DNA of 64,000 nucleotides. Origin: Micropterix aruncella. Taxonomy: Eukaryota; Arthropoda; Insecta; Lepidoptera; Micropterigidae. The DNA lies in the NCBI GenBank assembly GCA_944548615.1, contig OX155957.1, forward strand, positions 6,561,219 through 6,625,218, in the 5' to 3' direction. The notes beneath the pieces were generated by a model, which had not been told where the DNA came from, made no database searches, and saw nothing but the letters and a program-made list of their open reading frames with translations. Position numbers and translations under genes: made by a program. The stretch's first letter is position 1. Each line of letters starts with the position of its first letter. Below, one piece after another: positions 1-10,480 of the stretch.

Positions 1-22
1 TATTTTTTTGTTCTTGTACGTT

Positions 23-53
23 ATAAATAAATAAATAAATAAATAAATAAATT
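23..53. repeat. (TAAA)n microsatellite
   Basis: About seven tandem TAAA units in AT-rich DNA. It may be the tail of an older retroposon, but nothing recognisable precedes it inside the window. Confidence 0.8.
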
Positions 54-174
54 TCAGTATATGTACGAGTATATGTGCATTATATAATATGCAAATTGCA
101 ATTTAAAATCGCAATGCAGTAAAGACATTAGTTAATTATGACAACTAATTGGATGTAGGAATAATAATTATGTA

Positions 175-1231
175 ACAAATAGTTGACGAAATCAGCAAAT
201 ATGATTGGAATGAGTTATATCAGATTACGAAGGCTAACGACACCTATAACATATTTTTTTCTATCTTGATGAATATCATACAGAAACATACAATCTCAAA
301 AATTGTAATTGTAAAACATAAAAATATAAAAATTAAGCCGTGGATTACTGATGAACTCCTCTTTTGTATGGCGTGATAAAATGCACGCGGTACTAAGAAA
401 TACACCGGACGATGCAATGCTGAAGCAAAAATACTCTCGCTATAGAAATGTATGTAATAAAATTAATAAATTGACAAGACTACAATATTATTTTAAAAAA
501 AACAAATCACTGACTCAGCACGGGACCCACAAAAAATCTGGATAAATACGGAGTGTTATTACTGCACGGGCATTTATTTCTGTGGGTAAATCAGTACAAC
601 GTGGTAAGCAACTTTTGATAAAAAATTTTGGAAAAAAACAAAAATTTTTTTTGTTTGTTTTAAAATTTGAAGAAGTTGACTATTAAATAAAGGTTTGAGA
701 AGCGTTTGAGCGCGCGCCATCTAGGGGTGGGTAATAAGTCGTAAATAAACAATATCAGCGATATTTTACCAACCGATAGATAGCGCATCGTGATCATAAC
801 TTTTCATACTATTTTAAACAAAAAAAAAAAATACAAATTTTGCAAAATACATTTTTTTTTTAATAAAATTATTTATCACTTTTTTTTTTTTAAATATTAA
901 AAGTTGCTTACTTCGTTTTACTGAGTCTCCCACAAAAAAATCCCGTGCAGTAATAACACCCGTATAAAAGAAGTCGAGAATTTGAAAAATGGGAATGACG
1001 TGATTTTAAGTAGTATTAAAAGTATCAATGAAATTATACCTATTAAAAATAATACTGAATAATTACTAAGTTGTACAAAGAGTCATTTTCGTAAAATTGG
1101 CTCCAAACTAGCAGAAAATTTCAAGGGAGACATCGTTCTGTAAATACCGACTAATAAATCTGACACGGCCCCTGTATCCATGTTCCTAACGCCTACAAAT
1201 ATAGGAGGCGTTAAGAAAAAAGTCTATTATA
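175..1231 (+). mobile_element. Non-LTR retrotransposon remnant (region between endonuclease and RT), split by a MITE
   Basis: In one frame from about 175 to 545 the translation has the look of the linker after the endonuclease of CR1/Jockey-type LINEs (KPWITDELL, then RYRNVCNKI). The same kind of coding resumes after the MITE at 965 (IKEVENLKN, then IGSKLAENF and SMFLTPTNI), with stop codons. Known of the family: this segment sits just before the RT domain. The two halves are inferred to be one element because they join in order once the MITE is removed. The RT itself is missing. Confidence 0.7.
547..964. mobile_element. MITE family A, copy 1, with long terminal inverted repeats
   Basis: The left end GTGTTATTACTGCACGGG recurs inverted at the right end, and most of the 418-bp element folds back on itself. 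The centre contains the family motif: a 'gcgccatctag' block, then an inverted pair around 'aaacaata'. It interrupts a LINE reading frame, and a TA duplication restores that frame, which suggests a Tc1/mariner-type mover. Related copies lie near 13.0, 17.0, 26.2 and 53.8 kb. Confidence 0.8.
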
Positions 1232-1440
1232 TTTGTCACACATTATTTAACGGAATATTTTTTTTTATTTTAATGCCAATTTTATAACGGAATTGCGATT
1301 TTTTGAGTAACACAATTTGAGGCAATTTAGTTTTATGGACATTTTACTACAATTTTTAAATATTTTAATGTACCTATTATTAGAACCCTGTCCACCCTAG
1401 AACAGGCTAGTCCCAATTGGGTGGCAGTGTCGAATAAGCA
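1232..1440 (+). repeat. Dispersed repeat family T, copy 1
   Basis: AT-rich stretch ending in the block CCCTAGAACAGGCTAGTCCC followed by 'gggtggcag'. The same block, preceded by similar AT-rich sequence, recurs at about 36.1, 43.8, 57.1 and (inverted) 63.7 kb. No coding. Probably the 3' part of a retroposon; the family is not identified. Confidence 0.65.
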
Positions 1441-1449
1441 TCGGAAAAT

Positions 1450-1800
1450 AAGAGATTATATGATCGTGGTCGACGCCCACTCATGTTAAAAGTAGGGGAT
1501 ATGATATGGAAGAAGACATAGTTTCTTAGGAACAAACCGAAGGGTTTTTGGGCAAAGCTTGCAGCAAACTGGTTACAGTTCGTATATAGAAGAAATTAGC
1601 AACTACCGTATATAAACTGGATGCCGTCGATGGTAAATGATTAGACGGCACCTGCAATGTCAAAGATTTTAAGATGCCATCGAATAACCGCTACTCGAGT
1701 ATTTCGTCCTGGAGATGTCCCCCCGAAAATATTTCTGTCACAGAACGCAATAACATGCTAGACGACGCCCTACACGTCCAAGCAGACCAAGGAACGATGC
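1450..1800 (+). mobile_element. Gypsy-type LTR retrotransposon remnant (integrase C-terminal tail)
   Basis: The translation around 1458-1690 gives LKVGDMIWKK, a stop, then KPKGFWAKLAANW. This resembles the C-terminal tail of Gypsy integrases (VGD-V...K....F.AKLAPK..GPF). Several stops and no LTRs are seen. The further part to 1800 (cysteine-free, in another frame) is unassigned. Dead fragment. Confidence 0.5.
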
Positions 1801-2228
1801 GGTCCAGGATAGACTGAGTTTGCGTCGATTCGGTGTCAGCGGCCGTCAACCTTCGAACCAGAACAATCTCCCATATTTCCGGGAGAACTGGAACCTACGA
1901 ACATAAAAATCTGGTACTCGCTGGCAAGTGTATAACTCCTGGACTATTTTTAAGGGATTTGCCGAGACCTCTTCCTACTAATGTGACTGTCGCGAGTCGG
2001 TTTAAAAACGTACGAGTCCGATTTCGGCGGTATACCACAGTCCGAAAACGGCGCCAAGTTTATCAATTTCCTGCCGAATCTATGGTATTGTAATATATTG
2101 CCCTGCTATTAAATACTTGGAAAATATTTTTTTTTATCAGATCCAAACACCATTGCTAACTTTTATTTCTTCGAACAAATACAATTAAAAAAAATACATT
2201 TTCTAAAGCGTCTCGAGACAGTTGCGGC
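1801..2228. other. Unassigned sequence
   Basis: Holds an 86-codon open frame (1833-2093, plus strand) that I do not recognise, adjoining the Gypsy remnant; it may be more of that element. No other feature seen. Confidence 0.3.
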
Positions 2229-3215
2229 CCCGTACATTTGCGGCCCCGATACATTGGCGGCCCTCTCTTAATTTTTCGAATAATGATAAAATTTAAGTGA
2301 GGCATTTGCGGTCCTGGCCCTATTAATGGGATACCTACCTGCTTTTTTGTTTCCGGCGACCACCTGGGAAGCTTTTCTTTTACTGTTTCAAACAATCTTC
2401 TGTAGGTTTTTTTCTGCCTATTTTTGCAGTATCGCAAACATTACATGCGCGTCATCTTTGGTTACGTTTGGTTATCGATATAGATGGATTTTAAGCAGGC
2501 GATTTTAGATGTGATAAATACAAATTTAATTTCGATTAAATTACTTTTAGAAAGTATATTCCTACTAAACAATATTTTACAGTAGGTAATTAAAAAATAC
2601 AATCATTAACATTATTAATTAAACACAAATTCTCGAAATAGGACATATTTAGAAGTAGAAATTACACATATTATTACAGTTGATTTTATTTATTCATTTA
2701 ACTAATTATAGGTATGATTATGTGTTTTTACGTGCCTAAACCTAATGTATAATACTGTATATTATCTTAGGTCTACGGTTTTAAAACTAGCCGACTATTA
2801 TAATAATAAAGCGTGTAAGTCTACGTGAAATTGCCTTAAAAATAATATTCTTACAATAAAAATTATTGTCAACTAATTTTCTATCGAATGGTAACAGTAC
2901 CATTACTTTATTTCTATGATAAGCGATTATGTGATACATTTCTATTATTGTCGACAAGATATGCAATGTGGATTGTTTTAGTAGGATTTTCGCAATAGGG
3001 ATTTCTTGGTTGCCTGCTTTGGCTGCATAGCGGCCGACCGCGAGTCCTTGCTCGGACTTTTTTTAGTTGGTATTTAGTATTAGCATTGATTTAAAATCAA
3101 TGGTATTAGCAGGTATCCCATTAATAGGGTCATGGCCGCAAATGTCTTACTTTAAATTTATCATTATTCAAAATTTTAAGAGAGGGCCGCAAATGTATCG
3201 GGGCCGTAAATTAAT
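2229..3215. mobile_element. Foldback element with inverted arms of about 105 bp
   Basis: The left arm (about 2237-2343) carries repeated 'gcggcccc' blocks and 'ccctattaatgggatacct'. The right arm (about 3110-3213) is its inverted copy with a few substitutions. The 0.77-kb interior is AT-rich and non-coding apart from chance frames. It looks like a non-autonomous DNA transposon with long inverted repeats; the superfamily cannot be assigned. Confidence 0.6.
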
Positions 3216-3224
3216 TTTGCTTTT

Positions 3225-3440
3225 CTGGTTAGAAATGTATTGTGGACGCTCTTCTGTATGTCTCTGGGTATGTGTGTCTGTATGTGTGTATTTCTCCCAG
3301 ATAGTGCCGAAGTGCTTCTTTCTTCCGATTGATCTAAAATTTGGCATGCAGGCGTCATTCGGTTATGGCAAGAGTTAAAAAGTTGTAGTTGAAATCGGTC
3401 CACCAGAGGGCACTAGTCATAATTCAACCTCGAACAATTG
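3225..3440 (+). repeat. Dispersed repeat family G, copy 1
   Basis: Contains 'atggcaagagtt', 'gttgaaatcg' and 'cactagtcat' in the same order as the inverted copy near 21.6 kb. Part of it is a TG-rich run ('tatgtgtgtctgtatgtgtg'). Immediately precedes an X copy. Confidence 0.6.
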
Positions 3441-3469
3441 CAGTTACATACTTGAAATTCGGTACAGTA

Positions 3470-4184
3470 GGGCGGTGTCGACTACAACGGGCGAACCCGT
3501 CACCCCAGGCTGGTATAACGATATGTTATCGTTCTTCTCGCCGTGAAATGAACGTAGAAGACAGAGACAAGACAATGTACTGTCTAGCTCCGTCAACAAG
3601 CTCGTTAGAGGCCAACGCCTTACGGCGAGGTACCGGAAAAGATACCCACCGAGCAGCCTCGCCTCGTCTAGATTTGTTAGCATATCTCCGTCTGGAGTTA
3701 ACCTTCAGGATACCTCCGTCCTCCCGAACGGTTACAGGCCCGAAGTGGCTTACGCGGCCTCTACCTATTGTAATACAGCGGTAATTCAATTTGAATTTAT
3801 CGCTGACCTGGGCGATCTTTGTCCATAGTACCACACGGGATCGAGTGGCCCAAGGTCATTTCAAGAGTGGCATGACAACAGGTCAACATCCACCCCCGCT
3901 GCTTAGGAGACAGTATATTTCCATAGTCTCCAGACTCCTTCAGCAATTAGTCAGAATGCACAACCGATTGGCGTCGTGGAACGGTGCTAAAATCGTCCAG
4001 TAGCGCCGGGATGCAATCCCGCTAGGAGAAAGCGGTCCACCAGCTTTGAGGCCTGAGACGCGAGTCTTAGCAGGGGTAGCCTTCCGCACGAGAAGGCTTC
4101 TGAATAGGAGCTGAATCGTAAGTAGAGCCGATCCGAGAACAAAATGGATCTTATGACCCAAGCTGCACGAAACCATTCGCTACC
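3470..4184 (+). mobile_element. Family X copy (variant 3' end)
   Basis: Starts near GCGGTGTCGACTACAACGGG, proceeds through 'cttacggcgaggtacc', and ends with 'cccaagctgcacgaaacc', unlike the TTAGCTCCCA end of other copies. The outermost X of the nest at 22.2-24.1 kb has the same end, so this looks like a subfamily. About 715 bp, GC-richer than its surroundings. Overlapping frames on both strands (up to 131 codons) are not convincing genes. Confidence 0.7.
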
Positions 4185-4481
4185 TAAAATTTGGTATACA
4201 GTTGCCCCCGTTGGACCGATATCACGTTGTGAAATTTTGTTTGAAATACGTCGTAAATGAGTGAGGTATTTTTTTAAAAAAAGATCTCCACAAACTAACA
4301 TAGTATAGTATTTTTAGATAAAACGGTTTTAAACTGTCAATGGTTTTTGTCAACAGTGAATACTAAATAAGCTCAGCCACCAATAAAAACCTTATTAAAA
4401 TGGTTAAAACATTTGAGTTTTTAAATCCCGTCTAGCTTTATTTGTCAAGTGTTGTAATCAAATTTCAAGAGTCTTGCTTTA
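4185..4481. other. AT-rich spacer
   Basis: No feature recognised; it could include degraded sequence of the LINE that follows. Confidence 0.5.
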
Positions 4482-5013
4482 ACATTTACGCGTAGCCATA
4501 ATACGCGACATAAAAACAATGTGTTATTGCCTAAAGTACGCTTGACTAAATATCAAAAAACATTTTTATATATTAGTTTTAAATTGTTCAATGCTTTGCC
4601 ATCGTCGACGAAAAGACTTGAGATGGCAGCATATAAAATCTGCTTGAAAAATCAGTTTGTCAAACATGCCCTTTACAAACTGGACGACTTTTATGATATT
4701 GCGTCCACAATTGCTTTATTATAAATAACCATATTATGACTATTAAAACTTTTATTGACATTGTTTTTAATTACGCATGTTTCAGAATTTTTATTTTTAT
4801 GGTATTGATTATTATTTGTTTGATTATTGATTATTTTGTAAATTTAACTATTTTTAAGTAATCACCTCTGATTACAATAATTTTTTTTTCTTTTAATTAA
4901 TCAAAGCGGTTTTATCATCCGGTAAATTATGATTGTAAAATTTGACATGTTCCTCAGTATTGTGAAATGCTTTTATGGAATGAATAAATGATGATGATGA
5001 TGATGATGATGAT
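4482..5013 (+). mobile_element. Non-LTR retrotransposon 3' end with (ATG)n tail
   Basis: Codons from about 4485 to the TAA at 4722-4724 read FTRSHNTRHKNN and then LPKVRLTKYQKTF, the typical C-terminus of CR1/Jockey-like insect LINEs (S-NTR-KN-L--P, then Q-SF-Y---K--N-LP). An AT-rich 3' UTR follows and ends in about eight ATG units near 4988-5012, a microsatellite tail. The element is 5'-truncated. The remnant at 175-1231 may be from the same family. Confidence 0.75.
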
Positions 5014-5213
5014 TTACTTAGGCATAAAAAGATATCGATTAAGAAAAAAACATATTTCAAGCGTTTGGCCTAAGTTTGCATAAGTTTTTGAGAAAGCGAA
5101 TGCTCGTAGCTCCCATTCTATCAAAGCTTAACCGCAAAGTAGATCTTATGCAAGTACGCCTCCTTAACCAATACAATGAATTCGCTTTAAAATAACATTA
5201 TTTCAACTTTCAG

Positions 5214-5383
5214 CTGGTGCTTGTATGGCGATTGTGAACTTCCTGTGGCAGGACACAATGGAGGAAATGGCTCCACCAGCTGTGGCTAAAATCAGCGACA
5301 CGATGATATATGCCATTAACAACTTCTTTGAAAACACAACACCGGAAGAACTCTTCAAACGGTCTAATGGATTCCAGTTTTGA
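5214..5383 (+). CDS. Terminal coding exon, JHBP/takeout-like protein (3' end of gene only)
   Basis: A pyrimidine-rich acceptor (tttcaactttcag, ending at 5213) is followed by an open frame, with two bases of a split codon first, to a TGA at 5381-5383. It encodes 55 complete residues, including AIVNFLWQDTMEEMAPP and NNFFENTTPEELF. The pattern N-L----W/D--EE--P-------- --I--FF---P-EELF resembles the last helix region of juvenile-hormone-binding/takeout proteins, which are secreted carriers of small hydrophobic ligands; that assignment is an inference from a short segment. Codon use is GC-richer than the flanks. Upstream exons must lie outside the window, since 5014-5213 holds none and 1-5013 is repeat-derived. 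Confidence 0.5.
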
Positions 5384-5513
5384 AGAAAAAAGAGCGAATT
5401 TTTCATGACCTACATACGTTCATGCTTTGTTTTTATTATATTTTGGAATATCGGTATATTTCGGTCCTATATTATTTAGGAAAATGGGATATGTAAACAG
5501 TACCAAAATAACA

Positions 5514-5519
5514 AATAAA
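5514..5519 (+). terminator. Candidate polyadenylation signal AATAAA
   Basis: AATAAA about 130 bp after the TGA of the 5214-5383 exon, a plausible 3' UTR length. Such hexamers are common by chance in AT-rich DNA. Confidence 0.3.
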
Positions 5520-6440
5520 ATAATGTAATATGGTCTAAGAAAAATCTTTCAATACATGATTGTAGAGGTACGTCCAATATATTTACAAATCAGTACCCTA
5601 TCACTATTAAGAGCCGTATCACATATTTTTTCCAGAAAGGCAAGAAAAGTGGATTTTTGGCGTTCTAATTCCAAAAAATAAAGAGATTTCTACAAACTTT
5701 AATTACTGAATTACCTGGACCATTTCTTGATGTTGACCATAGCGGCCTTTAATTTTAGATGTAACGAATATTATTTACTTATTCAGCCCATTTTCCGAAA
5801 GTCGTTATTCGTAAAACGCTCGGAAGGCAAACTTTGAGCTCCTTAATACAGTAATATCACTACAACGAAAACCGTATACTATTTTTTTTTATATCCGTCA
5901 TGTATTCTTGATGTACACTACGGCTTTATTTTTTCGTTTTTTGACCACATATCCAAGGTATACATTACTTACAATTACACAAAATTAAAAAAAAATCTTC
6001 CTGTATCATTCTAATTTTCTCAGAAATAAAATAAGATTCTTATATAATACTTATACTATATTAAAGTTCACTCTTTTAGCAATACGACATAATATAAATT
6101 ATTGTCATTAGAAAGGAGAAAACACTGCAAAAAACAATTAGAAATTGTGTATATATTTGTTTGCGCAAGAGAAGAGCGCTCAGTGCCGCGGTTTTTCTCC
6201 CAGGGTTGAATAGTTATTTATTTATTTATTTATTTATTTATCCTATCTTTTATAGTTACATCCAAAAAAAAATGCGTTCATTTTTTCAACTCATTTTAAA
6301 AGAATACCTACGCTATTTTGTAATACGGCTCTTAAGAAAACCTTTATAAAATTATGCATTTAGAATGAGATAATAATAAGATATTCATTAAAATATCCAC
6401 GCTGTTTCTAAGTTGTAGTTTGTCTTTGCTACGTGCGACC
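5520..6440. other. AT-rich intergenic DNA
   Basis: No coding or repeat structure recognised except a short (TTTA)n run near 6211-6240. Confidence 0.5.
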
Positions 6441-7785
6441 CGATATCTCAGGACGTTTTAACAACAGTTGTGGTCCTTTCTTCCAAAGGATGGACGCAAA
6501 GACTTTAAACAACACAATCCACAGTCAAACTACCCCAACTCCTTACCGCGAGGCACTGGGAAGTACCAACCTGTAGGCTTCCACGCGCCCTTACTACCAG
6601 ATTTGAACGGATTTTTACATTCACCAGTCTGGTCACAAATTCGAAGGCGCTTACGCGGTTATTCATAATATACCTGACTTAGCGCTAGTTCATATTTCGG
6701 ATTTTGTCGCGGTTCCAAGGCCCCCTTTGCCCGTCGAGCTCACTCGGGATTAAGGAGCCAACAACTAGAGCTTTCGACTACAACGGGCGAACCCGTCACC
6801 CCAGAAAGTTTTAACGAAATTCGATCGTTCTCTCACCCGTGAGGTGAACGCAGAAGACTTAGGACAAAACGGTTCACCGTCAAGTTTCGCCACATGCTCG
6901 TAAGAAACAAAGCCTTACCGCAAAATAGCTAGGTATGTTACCAAGTGGGCCGTCACTCGCGCCCTTACTTCCAGTTGCAACCAGATTACTCCGGTCTCCC
7001 GACTGGTTACGAGTTCGAGGTCGCTTGCGCGGTCCTCTCCCTTACGTAGCGGAGAAACGGTTTCTACCGAATCTATCGCGGACCACGGCATCCTTTGCCC
7101 GGCTGTTCACCCGGAATCGGGTAGCCGGTAGTCGTTTCAAGAGCAATCGCCGTAAGGCCAACAACTACCCCCGCTCTATAGGAAACAGTGCTGTTTCCAG
7201 ACTCCCCCGACTGTTAGTCAGAATGCACAATCGATTGTCTAACGCCGCAAGGTGCGCAAAACTTCCAGAAGCGCCAGAAGATTGACTCCTGGGTGAAACT
7301 AGCCCTCAGGCCAGAGGCTGGGCTCGCACTTCATGCGTGGAGGCTGCCAGATGGGTGTTGACCCGTGAGTTTGACCGACCCCGAAAAAATGGGTCTTCCT
7401 GGCCAACTCAACAGGGTCCATTAGCTCCCAGGGGGCCAACAGGTCGTTTCTAAGGATAGGTGACGCCAGGTATACATATACCTCGCTCCTTAGGAAACGT
7501 ACGTTTCCAGGCCCCCCGGTTTATCGCCGGTTGAGCATCGTGGCTAGCAAACTGGTCAATGCACAACGAACCACATCCGCTTGAGGTGTTCCCCTGGATC
7601 CGCACTTCTGATCCTAACCTAACCTAACTGTCTACGACTGCTGGTTGCGGCCGCTGGCATTCACAGCGGACCTTCCAGATTAAGACTGTCGTCGAAGAGG
7701 CTACCGGATGGGAGCCTTTCAAACACAAACCAGCCAACAGGCTGACGTTGCAACGAACCATTAGGAACAAAGTATTATTATTATT
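6441..7785 (+). mobile_element. Family X, outer degenerate copy, interrupted by another X
   Basis: 6441-6763 matches the first half of X ('cttaccgcgaggcactggga', 'ctcactcgggat'). The sequence picks up again at 7432 (ggccaacaggtcgtttc), exactly where X should continue, and ends near 7770 in 'aacaaagtattattattatt'. The short ATT-repeat tail suggests a retroposon 3' end. A (CCTAAC)n run of about three units lies at 7613-7630 inside it. Confidence 0.7.
6764..7431 (+). mobile_element. Family X, full-length copy inserted in another X
   Basis: 668 bp from ACTAGAGCTTTCGAC to CATTAGCTCCCAG. Flanked by GGAGCCAACA (6754-6763) and GGGGCCAACA (7432-7441), a 10-bp target-site duplication with one mismatch. 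Its length and ends agree with the copy at 48684-49350. A 116-codon frame (6935-7285) corresponds to open stretches at the same place in other X copies. No terminal inverted repeats, RT or poly(A) seen. Confidence 0.8.
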
Positions 7786-8230
7786 AAATCAATTTTATTT
7801 TAAACCAAGGATTTGCCTACTTTTTAAACACTAACCCAAAGGTAGAGTGGTTAAGGTTGGTTCCTTTCATAAAAAAAGTTTTATTATCAAAATAAACGAC
7901 TCGTCTCATAGAAATACAATCAACAAATCAACGCCATCTACCTTTGCTTTGTAAGATCAGTATGTGCTAAAATAGTTTACTATACCTACGCTTGAAAATA
8001 GTTCACAATATCGATGACAGATGGCCATAAATTTTGAATATTTAAACCATGTATTTTTATATTCCAGAAATAACTCGCAAGCAAATACAAGTAAGAACCG
8101 ATTTTACATGTAAAGAGATACAAATATATATGTACACATTTCCGACATATATTTGTATTTATTTATAGATTAATTGGATACGGTTAAAGATATTGTAATT
8201 ACATTTATACATAAATAAAAACAGTTATAA
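7786..8230. other. AT-rich spacer
   Basis: Nothing recognised. Confidence 0.5.
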
Positions 8231-8600
8231 ATAGGATAAAAAACGAATTTACCGCGTTGCAGCCGCCGTTGTCCATGGTAGACTAAAGAGCTGTCAATCC
8301 GTTGTTTTGTGGGTAAGCCGCATACCGCTGCCGCCACTGCGTAGGTTATAACGGTGGTGGGGGCCGGGCTCGGAGCGCGCAAATTTTGAAAACCCGTCTT
8401 GCACACAACACTCACTGTATCCTGTCTTACGTCCTTGCGTTCGGCATTCGGCGGCGGGAACATTTTAAGAAGAGGGTTCCACGAAGAAGAGAGTTAGTAA
8501 CCGTCTTCTCTATTGAAGTTCAGGGTTCTTCTTATTTCAATGGCTTCCCGGATCATGCGAGGAAAGTAGAATTGTTCCTTGGATAGCACAATGGGATTAT
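8231..8600. other. GC-richer unassigned segment
   Basis: Distinctly richer in GC and CpG than its flanks ('ccgcgttgcagccgccg', 'ggccgggctcggagcgcgc'). Overlapping frames exist on both strands (8386-8586 plus, 8170-8463 minus), but neither product is recognised. It may be a transposon fragment or a short regulatory island. Confidence 0.3.
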
Positions 8601-10219
8601 GAAACTTCATCCAGTGGTTACTTCCGCTATCCAATATATGTTCATAAATTCGTTTTCTATCCTATGTAAATTCGTTTTATATCCTATTTATAATGTCAAA
8701 CAACCGCGATAGTCTTCAAGAAAAACAGTATTTTGAAATCGGTGCTGAATTTATGTATGTGTAACCACTAATGACTTGCCGCATCAGCTTATCATTTAGC
8801 ATATTGAAATTTGCAATATTCAACTTCGCTATTCAATTGATCAATTCGCGAATATTTTTTTGAATAATCTATTATGAAGCATTTAATCGTACATAATCAT
8901 GAGCGTAATACGATTATTTAACGATTAAATGATGGAGGTACATTAGCCATCAAAATTTCCTACCGCATTCATAAAAGGATGTTTACTCAACGTAACTGTA
9001 TAATGGTTCGATTACATTTCAATTAGCAGCAAATGAATTGATTATGTAGGTTTATTTCAACCAGAACGGATGCACGAGTATAGGCATACATTGAAATACG
9101 AGTATAGATATTTTTATACCTATCAAAGATTATTAACAAATATTTTCAAATCGTCGATTTACCATTTTCGTGGGAGCAAGTACCTACATAGGTAATATAA
9201 TTATTTATGGGCAACTACAAAGAACGTTAATCTAAATTTAGTAAAAGTGAAATAGCTAATGACTTTATAGCTGTAATAATTGGATTTTGTAGGATAAGAA
9301 TTGTTGGAAAATATCACTGTTATTTTCATTCCTAAGGAGTGTGAGTGCGTGTGATCGTCTATCACTGCATATAAGGACTAGCATTAAAGCCAGGTTGAAA
9401 CGAAACTAACATTTCAAAATTAAAGACCAGAACATAACAAATAACAATAAAAACAAGGACATATTCAATTTAAAATTAAAAATTCTGTATTAAATTATTA
9501 AAAGGTACATTTATTTTAGCATTCTAAATAGGCCTCGCTTGTTTACTAAGGTCGGTAATGGATATTTATACCAAAGAAATGACTTAATGGCTAATTGTGT
9601 AATATATGTAGTATTGTTTACATAATGTACGGAATCATTTAGTAATACTTATATCATGTAATGAATAAAAGTAATATATTATATTTAAGTAGATAGATAT
9701 GTAGGTTATAAAATATATTGATACATATACACAAAAGTACATGCATATATACATATACACATATATTAATTAGATATATGTTAAATAATATTAAACTATA
9801 TAGATTCAAAATTCTTGTATTATTTTTTAGTATATGGGTATTAATATCTCTGTTTCTTATCGACCAGTGGTGAAAAGAGATTTTGTTAGGTTTTTCTTTA
9901 CTCCTTGAATACTCCAAGATTTCAGCCCTACATAATATTAGTAGGTATACAATCTCTCAATAATTTCGTATTTTTGGGTTCTAATTAATTGTTTACATAT
10001 ATATAAATTTAAAAAAAAGTCGCAATAGTGCATATCTTCATTAATCATTAGGTTAGTTAGTGCCCCTAAGCTTTTCTACGACTGTGAGACAAAAAGGTCA
10101 GGATCATCGAACCTATAATTCAAAGAATTGGGTAACCGTATAATGGTGGCGTAGCTTAAGTGGCTTGTATTACATTTTTCTGCACTTCAGTTTAATCTAT
10201 GTGTCGCAGTTTGGCGGTG
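8601..10219. other. AT-rich intergenic DNA
   Basis: No genes or repeats recognised. The 87-codon minus-strand frame at 9654-9917 is low-complexity, Ile/Leu/Tyr-rich sequence from TA-repeats. Confidence 0.5.
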
Positions 10220-10480
10220 CCTACTACAACGGGCGAACCAGTCACCCCAGGTATAACGATATGTGATCGTTCTTTCAGCCGTGGGATAAGCGTAGAAGAC
10301 TTAGACATTAACAATCCACTATCTAGCCAACGCCTTATGGCGAGGCACTAGGAAGGTAACCCAGTGGGGCCACCTCGGCCCCTGGCTACCAGTTTCGGCC
10401 AGATTTCTTCGCCCTCCCGACTGGTTACAGGTTCGAGGTCGCTTGCGCGGTCCTCCCTATATGTAGCGGTGATTCGGTAT
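10220..10480 (+). mobile_element. Family X, 5' part
   Basis: Starts 'ctactacaacgggcgaacca' and runs through 'ttacaggttcgaggtcgctt' to 'atgtagcggtgattcggta', then stops. A 3'-truncated or deleted copy. Confidence 0.65.

Noticed and set aside
7613..7630. Telomeric repeat (CCTAAC)n
   Set aside because: Only about three units; the insect telomere unit is five bases (CCTAA), and this lies inside an X copy.
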